A DNA stretch of 64,000 bases, taken from contig JAIOYP010000009.1 in assembly GCA_021741155.1 (NCBI GenBank), forward strand, positions 39,792-103,791. Direction: 5' to 3'. Source of the stretch: Flavobacteriales bacterium. GTDB lineage: Bacteria > Bacteroidota > Bacteroidia > UBA10329. The notes beneath the pieces are model-generated. The model did no database searches and was not told where the DNA came from. It saw only the letters and a program-made list of their open reading frames with translations. Position numbers and translations under genes: made by a program. Below are positions 53,349-60,249 of this stretch, piece by piece (position 1 is the first letter of the stretch; each line of letters begins with the position of its first letter).

Positions 53349-53630
53349 TTACACGTTTGGCATCGTAGCCTTTTCTCGTACTACTTCTCCAAATTCTCTT
53401 CCAGAAGCTTTGGCTTCCGTCCAAGAAATGAAATCGAAATCTGATTCTCCCGTTGTTTACCACTTTTTGTGAGACGTTACGTTCTTCAGCGAAGTAAGTG
53501 GCAAACCTCGCACCATCCGTTTGCCTCCCTGAGGAACGAAGGGTCTCAGTTTTTCTCCGAACATAAACTTCTGGTAATCTGTGGGAGAATCAGTAATCGA
53601 AATACTCGAACGTACAGCTCTCCCGTGTGA
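53349..53630 (-). pseudogene. Decayed 3' end of a helical-repeat gene, paralogous to 54844-56397
   Basis: Read leftwards, 53440-53349 encodes 'FISWTEAKASGREFGEVVRE' then KATMPNV and a stop, matching 'FISWAEAKASGREFGEVVRE' then KATMPQV at the end of the intact paralogue. 82 bases align with 5 differences, several silent. The frame is broken to the right: a 153-bp insertion (53441-53593) interrupts it, and beyond that (53595-53630) the codons for 'FEYFD' continue, then a 2-base indel and stop follow. The rest of the gene has been lost. Confidence 0.85.
53441..53593. mobile_element. MITE-like element with 11-bp perfect terminal inverted repeats
   Basis: The ends are CTGATTCTCCC (53441-53451) and GGGAGAATCAG (53583-53593), extending imperfectly to about 22 bp (both carry TTACCA). 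The flanks repeat AATCGAAAT (53432-53440 and 53595-53603), a 9-bp target duplication (10 bp if one mismatch is allowed). The paralogue at 54925-54945 has the uninterrupted AAATCGAAATACTCGAA, giving the empty site. It is too small for a transposase and holds a small hairpin CTGAG...CTCAG near 53529-53549. Confidence 0.78.
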
Positions 53631-53723
53631 ATCATGCCCTCCGATGATTGTTGTCATTCTCAGTCCTGCCTGCCAGAAGACATCTTTGCAGCAGCATTTT
53701 AAGAACAATCAAAATCGAACTCC

Positions 53724-54464
53724 ATGTTATTCCGAAAAAATTATCTCTTCCTGTTGAGTCTCGTTGCACTCACTATCGTTTCTATCAGCTCATGTACAAA
53801 GGATGAAGATTCTGACGACCATGACAATAGCTCCATCATCTTTAATCCTAATCTTTCTTACGGGACTATGACCGATGTGGAAGGAAATACTTACAAGACC
53901 ATCCAAATAGGCAACCAGACTTGGATGGCTGAAAACTTGAGAACAACCAAATACAATGATGGTAGCAACATACATCGGCTCATTGCTGACTCCGCTTGGT
54001 ATTACACAAGCACAGAGGGACTCTTTTACACTTATAACGATACGTATAACACGGATACCATTCGGACTATGGGCATGCTTTATACATGGGATGCCGTAAA
54101 CACGAATAACTTGGCACCTGCTGGGTGGCATGTTCCTACACAGGCTGAATGGGACACTTTAATGGACAACTTAGGGGGATTGAACACAGCGGGAGGTAAG
54201 ATGAAAGAGACTGGCTTCACTCATTGGAGCGACCCTAACACTGATGCGACAAATGAAAGCGGCTTCACTGCACTGCCTGCCGGTCGAATGTATTTAGTCA
54301 GTTCGAGCTATACGCATTACAGTTTCTCAGCTCTTTACTGGAGCGCCACCTCATTTAGTGCAGGCGAAGCTGTATTCTATGGACTTGGTCATGAATATGG
54401 TGCTGTTTCCGTAGGCCATAGTCAGAAGAAATACGGATACTCGGTCCGCTGCATTAAGAACTGA
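53724..54464 (+). CDS. FISUMP-domain lipoprotein
   Basis: 246 residues. Signal 'MLFRKNYLFLLSLVALTIVSISSCTKDED' with lipobox SSC. The body is a Fib_succ_major (FISUMP) domain: 'MTDVEGNTYKTIQIGNQTWMAENLRTTKYNDGS', 'GMLYTWDAVNTNNLAPAGWHVPTQAEWDTLMDNLGG', 'NESGFTALPAGRMY' and 'YWSATSFSAGEAVFYGLGHEYGAVSVGHSQKKYGYSVRCIK', about 45-246. This C-type-lectin-like domain is widespread in secreted Bacteroidota proteins and is thought to bind. It sits between the decayed gene and its intact paralogue, i.e. it is an accessory insertion. Confidence 0.9.
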   Translation: MLFRKNYLFLLSLVALTIVSISSCTKDEDSDDHDNSSIIFNPNLSYGTMTDVEGNTYKTIQIGNQTWMAENLRTTKYNDGSNIHRLIADSAWYYTSTEGLFYTYNDTYNTDTIRTMGMLYTWDAVNTNNLAPAGWHVPTQAEWDTLMDNLGGLNTAGGKMKETGFTHWSDPNTDATNESGFTALPAGRMYLVSSSYTHYSFSALYWSATSFSAGEAVFYGLGHEYGAVSVGHSQKKYGYSVRCIKN

Positions 54465-54487
54465 GCGCATAAGCAATAACCTTTAAG

Positions 54488-54526
54488 ACCCCACCTACCC
54501 GATTTTTTGGGCCAGCTGGGGTTTTT
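54488..54526 (+). terminator. Terminator-like hairpin after the FISUMP gene
   Basis: ACCCCA (54488-54493) and TGGGGT (54517-54522) form an outer stem and CCC/GGG an inner one, with TTTTT following. The loop is large and asymmetric, so the call is moderate. It lies 24 bases after the stop. Confidence 0.5.
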
Positions 54527-54535
54527 GCTTATAAA

Positions 54536-54776
54536 CCTGAAAGGCCTTGAAAACAGGGGTGTCCGAAATGCGTTACATTCAATAGCCACAGATACACAGA
54601 TTAACACAGATTTTTCACAGATGAAAAATCAATCAAAGAAATCAGAGAAAATCTGTGTATCTGTGGCTAAAAAATGTTCTCCTCAACACACGGATTAGCT
54701 TTTCATTAATCTGTTCTCGGTCTTCATCATAGTCAATTTCTCTTTTCGGACACCCCTGCTTTGAAAACCTATCAGG
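54536..54776. repeat. Compound inverted-repeat element, 33-bp ends and 20-bp inner hairpin
   Basis: The outer arms are 54536-54568 and 54744-54776, identical as inverted repeats at 28 of 33 positions, including a perfect 15-bp CAGGGGTGTCCGAAA. Inside, TAGCCACAGATACACAGATT (54583-54602) pairs perfectly with 54650-54669. So a hairpin of the CACAGA family is nested in a larger inverted repeat. Nothing in between codes for protein. No target duplication is seen at its ends. Confidence 0.8.
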
Positions 54777-54843
54777 TCTTGTGGGCAAGAGAAGAGAACG
54801 AACCCCTCTCCGTTATCCTTTCAGTAAAACGACCAATCGTTAC

Positions 54844-56397
54844 TCAAACCTGCGGCATTGTAGCCTTTTCCCGTACCACCTCTCCAAATTCTCTTCCAGA
54901 AGCTTTGGCTTCCGCCCAAGAAATGAAATCGAAATACTCGAAAGCGCTGCTTTCCAGTTGATCGTCCTTCAGTTCGCGCATCGTTTCTAAGAACACTTCA
55001 TAGAGTTCGTTTTCCGAAATCTGGTCTGGCGATTTCAAAAGCTTGCCAATAAGATCTAAGAACGAAGTTTCAAACTTGAAGTAACGATTTCGAGTGCTCA
55101 AATACCGTTGGGTTGATCGCAAAGCGTAGGGCAGAAGGTTCTTGTTGTTCAGCTCAATGTGAACGAGTAGATTTAGCAATTGTCCGAAGCAATAGATGTC
55201 CAAACTTTTCGAAATATCTATGTCGTTGAGCAATCGATTAGTCCATTTTAGGGCATCGTTGTACTTCTTCGCTCCAAAATATATGATAGCAATGTTGAAG
55301 TAGAAGAACGCCTTCCTCACGCTGTTCAGTTGGTTCTCATAGAGGATCAGTCCGGCCTCAATCTGCGGAATAATCTCCAATCCTTTTTCAAACTCTCCCG
55401 TGAGGAAATAGATAGTCAGCTCAATGCTGTTGGCGCTGGAGAATAGTTTAATCTCCAAGTCCTCATTGTTCTTGATTTCCATCGTTTCGGGCAATTCGCG
55501 CAGCTTCTTCAAGTAGAAAAACACCGCTTTGAAATCCTTCACCTGACTTGAGACATAAACGATATTGGTCAGGATAGAGAAATAGATATTCGGCTCCTCT
55601 TGAAATTTATCCAAGTTAGCCTCAATGTGGTCCACATTCGCTTTCAGGTACTTGAACGAATTGGCGTAATCGCCCACTCCAAAATAGTAAGCGCTATAGA
55701 TATGGTTGTATAGGTATTCCGACTGATAGAAAATGTGCTCGGCATCACGGTTCAGAAGCGTATCATCAATAATTGACTTCAATTTGGTTAGACCTTCTTC
55801 TGTTCTAGCCTTTCCGCGTTTGTTCAGGATATTAAACAGGCGACTCTTGATGCCCCAGAAATCGTTGTACACCTCAATCATCTTGGTAATGCGGGTGTTT
55901 TCCAGCATCATCGCTTCCAACTCCTCGTCTCCGATGTTTTCGTAGTTGTCTTTTTCAACAAGAAGCTTCTCCCACATGAATATTTCGAGCAGAGAAGTGT
56001 GCTTATCATACTTATAGGCCAATTTTTTTGCACCGTCCAAAAGCTTTTGGCTTTGTTCGTAAAGACCCTTTTTGTAAAGTATCTCCGCACAGTGTAAGGA
56101 ACGTTTCAACTGCGCGTCAATAGAGCTGTTAGAGTGGTAAGAATCGAGGGCTCTTAGAATTACGTCATAGAGCCGAGTTTTAGCAATAGGAAGTGCCTTC
56201 GCAAGGGCAGGATTCTTGAGGTTTTTCTTCATCAAAGCCTCGTCATATTCGTCCTGTTTGTCCACGGCATCGAACAAAAGTTGATGATTGTTCTTGTCTC
56301 CCGCCTGTTTAGACGTATAGACTTTGAAGTACCGTTTTTCGGCCTTGCTCAGCGACTTGATTAGCTGAAATACTTTATCTGAAGAGGTCTTAGACAT
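54844..56397 (-). CDS. Helical-repeat protein, intact paralogue
   Basis: 517 residues, rich in Leu, Lys, Glu, with helix-pair repeats resembling tetratricopeptide motifs over most of its length ('SSIDAQLKRSLHCAEILYKKGLYEQSQKLLDGAKKLAYKYDKHTSLLEIFMWEKLL', 'AIIYFGAKKYNDALKWTNRLLND'). It opens 'MSKTSSDKVFQLIKSLSKAEKRYFKVYTSKQ' and ends 'SAFEYFDFISWAEAKASGREFGEVVREKATMPQV'. No signal peptide, no catalytic motif. It is the intact relative of the remnant at 53349-53630 and of the gene at 47626. A 470-base upstream gap without another gene follows. Confidence 0.82.
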   Translation of the reverse strand: MSKTSSDKVFQLIKSLSKAEKRYFKVYTSKQAGDKNNHQLLFDAVDKQDEYDEALMKKNLKNPALAKALPIAKTRLYDVILRALDSYHSNSSIDAQLKRSLHCAEILYKKGLYEQSQKLLDGAKKLAYKYDKHTSLLEIFMWEKLLVEKDNYENIGDEELEAMMLENTRITKMIEVYNDFWGIKSRLFNILNKRGKARTEEGLTKLKSIIDDTLLNRDAEHIFYQSEYLYNHIYSAYYFGVGDYANSFKYLKANVDHIEANLDKFQEEPNIYFSILTNIVYVSSQVKDFKAVFFYLKKLRELPETMEIKNNEDLEIKLFSSANSIELTIYFLTGEFEKGLEIIPQIEAGLILYENQLNSVRKAFFYFNIAIIYFGAKKYNDALKWTNRLLNDIDISKSLDIYCFGQLLNLLVHIELNNKNLLPYALRSTQRYLSTRNRYFKFETSFLDLIGKLLKSPDQISENELYEVFLETMRELKDDQLESSAFEYFDFISWAEAKASGREFGEVVREKATMPQV

Positions 56398-56869
56398 GTA
56401 ATTTAAAGTAACGGTTTTGTATCCAATAAATCGCTTAGAGAAGTAATAAATAGTTGATGGCTCTGGTTGTTCCTTTAACTGACCATTTACCCTTGCGCTG
56501 GCAATTTGAACTGAGTACAGGGTAAAAATGTGGTTTCATTTACGGGTTCATTTCGTTACTTTTAAGGTAACGCATCAAAACCATTGGTTAGACATGTAAT
56601 TTATCGAATGTGGATAGCCAGTTTGGACCTTAGATGTGTAATAATTGGATGATTTGTTGAAAAGGCTTAGAAACGTAATTCATAATAGATGTTAAAAGTG
56701 AATTAATGTATTGAAAATCAATAATATATAGAAATGAAAAACGGGATTACAGTCGTTTTGAGATGTATAGAATGGTCACTTACGTGGTTTGACCATCCGC
56801 TACACCCTACTTAACTTTACCCAAACGAATGACAGAAAGCAGAAGTTGAACCCTTTAAAGAATAACGTG
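56398..56869. other. AT-rich intergenic region without a gene
   Basis: 472 bases separating divergent genes (54844-56397 and 56870-57361). ACATGTAATTTA occurs twice (56395-56406 and 56592-56603), TGGTTTTGAT... lies near 56570, and TATATAG is near 56728. No convincing promoter pair, RNA or open frame is seen; an in-frame start at 56789 for the T9SS gene would extend it with no signal peptide, so I reject it. Confidence 0.45.
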
Positions 56870-57361
56870 ATGAAAAACATTTACAACAATCAAAAAGACA
56901 ACAGAGCAGTAAAAGGTGTGCTGCGTATTTCAGCTATCATCATTATGACTATGGTGTGGATACTTATAGATAAAGGAAATATCTACGGTCAAAGTCTTGC
57001 TGCCAAAAGTCAACTCTCCAAACAAGCGTTGGAGCAGTCATCAACTTTTCAAACTCCGCTATTCAAGGATGGCGATGGAAGCCGAGATGGAGATTTGCCA
57101 ATAGATGGTGATGAAGACAATGAGTTTGTAGTGAAACCAAATCCAGTGGAAGGCGATTTGGTATTCGATTTCGAATTCACGGTTAAGACTTCTATTCCTG
57201 TAGAGATTTACAATCCACTTGGAAAGCTGGTTGGTACAGGTGTATTTGAGCCTGGTATCAATTCACAGAAACTCGATTTCTCACACTTCCCAACTGGAAT
57301 GTACATCGTTCGATTGAACATTGGCGGAAAGGCAGAGGTGAGGAGAGTGATTAAGAAATAA
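56870..57361 (+). CDS. Small secreted protein with T9SS sorting domain
   Basis: 163 residues from ATG 56870. The start 'MKNIYNNQKDNRAVKGVLRI' precedes a hydrophobic segment 'SAIIIMTMVWILIDKGNIYG' as the export signal. A short acidic linker ('GDGSRDGDLPIDGDEDNEFV') leads to a complete type A sorting domain: 'VKPNPVEGDLVFDFEFTVKTSIPVEIYNPLGKLVGTGVFEPGINSQKLDFSHFPTGMYIVRLNIGGKAEVRRVIKK'. So almost the whole mature protein is the sorting domain; the cargo is minimal. It is a possible surface filler, decoy or truncated relative of longer cargo. Confidence 0.85.
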   Translation: MKNIYNNQKDNRAVKGVLRISAIIIMTMVWILIDKGNIYGQSLAAKSQLSKQALEQSSTFQTPLFKDGDGSRDGDLPIDGDEDNEFVVKPNPVEGDLVFDFEFTVKTSIPVEIYNPLGKLVGTGVFEPGINSQKLDFSHFPTGMYIVRLNIGGKAEVRRVIKK

Positions 57362-57525
57362 GTTGAAAGAGTTTATGAAGTTGATAAAGAGATAAAGTTG
57401 ACTGAGTGGTTAGGATGCGTTCAATGGCAAATCGTAATTCGTCAATCTAAAATCGTATTCATAATTGGTTCTTTGACATACTGATAAGAAGAAGAAAAGG
57501 CTGTATCCCGTTTCTTCGCTCGCTT

Positions 57526-58491
57526 TCAGAGATACTTACCCGTTAGCAGATAATTGCCAACGTAATCGGCAACGCCTTCCTCTAATGTGTGGAATGGTGT
57601 GGTAAAACCGATTGACCGCAATTTGGTCATGTTGGCTTCTGTGAAATACTGGTATTTGTCTCGAATATCCGCTGGAGTATCTACAAAACTGATGTTCTCG
57701 GTTTTGCCCATGGCTTTAAAAGTGGCTTTGGTCAGATCGAGAAAAGTTCGGGCTTGTCCCGTTCCCAAATTGTAGATGCCCGAATGTTTTCGGGTTTCCA
57801 TTAGGAAGATGCAGGTATTGATAACGTCTTTCACGTAAATGAAATCTCTTAGTTGCTCGCCATCTTGGTAGTTCGGGTTGTGCGAACGAAAGAGTTTCAT
57901 CTCACCAGATTGGGTGATTTGGTTGAACGCGTGAAGGATCACAGACGCCATTCTTCCTTTATGATATTCGTTTGGGCCATACACGTTGAAGAATTTCAAT
58001 CCCGACCAGAAAAATGGTTTGGTACTCTGGTCGATGGCCCACTGATCGAATTCGTTTTTTGACTCTCCGTAAGGGTTTAAGGGTTTGAGGTTTTGTATCA
58101 CGGAATGATTGTCCTCAAATCCAAGTTCTCCCAAACCGTAGGTCGCAGCCGATGACGCGTAAACTAAAGGAAGACCGAATTCAGCACACAGGTTCCATAC
58201 TCGTTTCGAGTAATCGACATTGAGTTCTTGGAAAATCTGATGATTGAATTCGGTGGTGTCTGTTCTTGCACCAAGATGAAAGATGAACTGAATGAAACGG
58301 TGATTGTCTTCAATCCATTTGAAAAAGTCCTTGCGATCAACTTTGGCCGTTAGTTCCTTTCCTTCAACGTTTTTGTTTTTGATAGGATTACTGAAATCGT
58401 CAACAGCTACAAGATCAACGTAGCCAGCGTTTTTCAGTCCTGCCAAGAGGCAACTTCCAATAAATCCAGCAGCTCCGGTTACAACAATCAT
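57526..58491 (-). CDS. hldD: ADP-L-glycero-D-manno-heptose-6-epimerase
   Basis: 321 residues from ATG 58491; a longer frame exists but the family N-terminus is 'MIVVTGAAGFIGSCL' with the Rossmann GxxGxxG. The SDR catalytic Tyr-Lys is 'PYGESKNEFD' (Tyr141, Lys145), with 'YASSAATYG' supplying the Ser/Thr and 'FFNVYGPNEYHKGRMASVILHAF' the HldD-specific segment. It epimerises ADP-D- to ADP-L-glycero-D-manno-heptose for LPS core synthesis, which points to a heptose-containing lipopolysaccharide. Single gene; a low-complexity string lies just upstream. Confidence 0.92.
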   Translation of the reverse strand: MIVVTGAAGFIGSCLLAGLKNAGYVDLVAVDDFSNPIKNKNVEGKELTAKVDRKDFFKWIEDNHRFIQFIFHLGARTDTTEFNHQIFQELNVDYSKRVWNLCAEFGLPLVYASSAATYGLGELGFEDNHSVIQNLKPLNPYGESKNEFDQWAIDQSTKPFFWSGLKFFNVYGPNEYHKGRMASVILHAFNQITQSGEMKLFRSHNPNYQDGEQLRDFIYVKDVINTCIFLMETRKHSGIYNLGTGQARTFLDLTKATFKAMGKTENISFVDTPADIRDKYQYFTEANMTKLRSIGFTTPFHTLEEGVADYVGNYLLTGKYL

Positions 58492-58510
58492 TGATTTTTG
58501 AAGTAAAAAA

Positions 58511-58570
58511 GTGGGACGAAGGACGAAGGACAAGGGCCGTTTTCGCACCTCGTCACCCGTCCATTGTCCC
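58511..58570. repeat. Low-complexity GGACGAAGGAC string
   Basis: GTGGGACGAAGGACGAAGGA then CAAGGG (58511-58536), followed by CACCTCGTCACCCGTCC and TTGTCCC (to 58570), whose reverse complement is again GGGACAA and GGACGGGTGACG. It lies 20 bases upstream of hldD and belongs to the purine-string class seen at 42791 and 52881. Confidence 0.55.
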
Positions 58571-58644
58571 TCAAATGGAGGGTTGTTAATGGGGCCGATG
58601 TTATGTTTTCTGATGACCTCAATTATAGTGCATAGGTACAGTCA

Positions 58645-59076
58645 TCAATTGAAAATGAAAAGCGTGTTGCCGTCATAGTCGGTGTTGTATTGCTGAAGAC
58701 CAATTGCTGCAGGGCCTTCAAAAGGAGAACCATCAATAACGAGAAATTTGGAATCGCAACATTCGGTGTCTGTAGCGCTGATGTCGGTGTCGTCCATCGT
58801 CACACGGCAATTGTCATCTACCTGAAAAGTGCAATGACGATCATAGGCACGGAATTCCTCAGGTGAAAAGCGGTAAACAATTATTCCTTGCGAGCCACCA
58901 GCAATGGTTACAAAACCACCAACCGCAAGTAAGGGCGAAAATTCAGGGTTTGAAACCGTGATTTGGTAGTTTACTGGAACGTAAGGAATTCCACTTCGAT
59001 TGCTTTTGTTGCAGGAAGAACTTGCCAAAACGACCAGAAGCGCTCCTAAAGTCAAGAATAATCGTGCTGAAATCAT
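58645..59076 (-). CDS. Lipoprotein with a degenerate Rieske-like domain
   Basis: 143 residues. Signal 'MISARLFLTLGALLVVLASSSCNK' with lipobox SSC. The body follows the Rieske order: 'GGFVTIAGGSQGIIVYRFSPEEFRAYDRHCTFQVDD' and later 'TECCDSKFLVIDGSPFEGPAAIGLQQY', which parallels the family's C-x-H ... C-P-x-H-G-S-x-F-x-x-x-G-x-x-x-x-G-P-A-x-x-x-L-x-x-Y. But the ligands are altered: C-T-F replaces C-T-H, and T-E-C-C-D-S replaces C-P-x-H-G-S. So a [2Fe-2S] cluster of the usual type cannot be held; two Cys remain close together. It is probably a structural or binding relative. Single gene. Confidence 0.7.
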   Translation of the reverse strand: MISARLFLTLGALLVVLASSSCNKSNRSGIPYVPVNYQITVSNPEFSPLLAVGGFVTIAGGSQGIIVYRFSPEEFRAYDRHCTFQVDDNCRVTMDDTDISATDTECCDSKFLVIDGSPFEGPAAIGLQQYNTDYDGNTLFIFN

Positions 59077-59157
59077 GTGGCAAAGTTAGCGGTTACAACC
59101 CATTTGGTCTTGGCTTTATTGTGACCACAAACCTAACTTACATGATTGACATGAAAC

Positions 59158-59235
59158 AGCCACAGATGCACTGATTCCCACAGATTTCTCACGGATAATC
59201 TGTTTCTTTCTGTGAAAATCAGTGCATCTGTGGCT
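59158..59235. repeat. Inverted repeat, 19-bp perfect arms, CACAGA family
   Basis: AGCCACAGATGCACTGATT (59158-59176) and its exact reverse complement (59217-59235) enclose a 40-nt loop with ACAGATTTCTCACGGATAATCTG. It shares the CCACAGAT...CTGATT plan with 54583-54669 and more loosely with 26700-26776. The flanking 328-base gap has nothing else. Confidence 0.8.
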
Positions 59236-59404
59236 AAAAACATGTTTTTCGATAGTTTCTGGCATTACTATCCGATTTATTGTGGTATGCAAGAGCCTAT
59301 TTCGATAGGATGTCTATTTTGGGCTGCTTGGAGCAACCAAAGTATGCGCCAATTGTGTCCGTTCCCGTACATTCGAAACCTCATTTGAAGAACATATTTG
59401 AGCC

Positions 59405-59677
59405 ATGAATTTTTTGAAGCGAGTTTTACTCACAATCTTCTTATCAGTAATTGCAAGTGCAGGATTTGCGCAAAGTTCTGCCACCAAGGCCCAAAAAGAA
59501 GCTGATAAAAAGCAGGACGCGCTAAAGAAAGAGAGTGATGCTGCCCAGGAAAAAGCCATCAAAAGGCATTGGAAAGGGCAGGATAAGGAGACAAGAAAAC
59601 GGATGAAGCAGACCCAGAAAAAGTCGAAGAGAAATCAGAAGACGAAGAAATGGTCGTCAAAAAAGAAAAGAGAATAA
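59405..59677 (+). CDS. Small secreted lysine-rich protein
   Basis: 90 residues. Signal peptide 'MNFLKRVLLTIFLSVIASAGFAQ', then a highly charged helix-forming chain with many Lys, Gln, Ala and Asp ('KAQKEADKKQDALKKESDAAQEKAIKRHWKGQDKETRKRMKQTQKKSKRNQ'). No domain known to me; in Bacteroidota short basic exported proteins of this kind are common and unassigned. A TATTTG box (59394-59399) lies 5 bases before the ATG, so its mRNA leader is short or absent. It precedes the next gene by 1 base. Confidence 0.65.
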   Translation: MNFLKRVLLTIFLSVIASAGFAQSSATKAQKEADKKQDALKKESDAAQEKAIKRHWKGQDKETRKRMKQTQKKSKRNQKTKKWSSKKKRE

Positions 59678-59678
59678 A

Positions 59679-60140
59679 ATGGAAGATTTTGGAAACATAG
59701 TTTACGTGGTAGCAGCCATTGCGTGGTTTGCTTGGAATACGTACAAAAAGTCGCAGAAGGGAGCTGAAAAGCAGCCTCAGTCTGGCTCAAAACCGAAACG
59801 TCCGGTGCAGACCTACGATGAGCAGCCATCTCGTTCGTTGGAAGATATCATTATGGAACAGTTGGAGGGAAGAAAGGCTCCTGAGCCAAAGCCAATTCCA
59901 GTAGCCCGCTCCAACAATCAAGATAAGTTTTTGAACACAGACTTGACGCATTCTCATTTGTCTGAAAATTATGTCATGTCATCAGGAGAAATGAAAAGCC
60001 ACCGTGTTCAACGACAAGTTCAGAAGCTAGAGGTTGTGGAATCGCATGAGGAAAACCTAATGGACCGCTTGATGCCCAATGGCTTCGATTTAAGGCAAGC
60101 TGTTGTGCTCAATGCTATACTCGAAAGACCTTATAATTGA
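59679..60140 (+). CDS. Membrane-anchored protein with conserved C-terminal helix
   Basis: 153 residues. One N-terminal membrane helix ('IVYVVAAIAWFAWNTY'), a Pro/Lys/Ser-rich spacer ('KKSQKGAEKQPQSGSKPKRPVQTYDEQ'), an acidic helix 'SRSLEDIIMEQLEG' and a C-terminal block 'MPNGFDLRQAVVLNAILERPYN'. The last motif (D-L-x-x-A-[VI]-[VI]-x-x-x-I-L-x-R-P) recurs in Bacteroidota proteins of unknown function, as I recall. It starts 1 base after the Lys-rich gene and ends 109 bases before the TonB receptor. Function unknown. Confidence 0.7.
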   Translation: MEDFGNIVYVVAAIAWFAWNTYKKSQKGAEKQPQSGSKPKRPVQTYDEQPSRSLEDIIMEQLEGRKAPEPKPIPVARSNNQDKFLNTDLTHSHLSENYVMSSGEMKSHRVQRQVQKLEVVESHEENLMDRLMPNGFDLRQAVVLNAILERPYN

Positions 60141-60178
60141 ACTCAAATTAACACCCGTTAACAATTGTTTAACAAATA

Positions 60179-60209
60179 TTGACACACGGATTGATCTTTG
60201 CTACTTTAG
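60179..60209 (+). promoter_or_regulatory. Promoter of the TonB-dependent receptor gene
   Basis: TTG (60179-60181), 20 bases, TACTTTAG (60202-60209) fits the Bacteroidota -33/-7 promoter with one mismatch in TAnnTTTG. Transcription would begin near 60215, about 35 bases before the ATG. Confidence 0.55.
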
Positions 60210-60249
60210 CCGCGCTTTTTCTGGAAGCATAATTGAAAAGTAAATTGGT

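Noticed and set aside
53457..53708. Minus-strand open frame of 83 codons.
   Set aside because: It crosses the boundaries of the MITE-like element and the decayed paralogue, so it is a chance fusion.
54507..54698. Plus-strand open frame of 63 codons.
   Set aside because: It lies over the terminator and the CACAGA hairpin; the codons come from the repeat arms.
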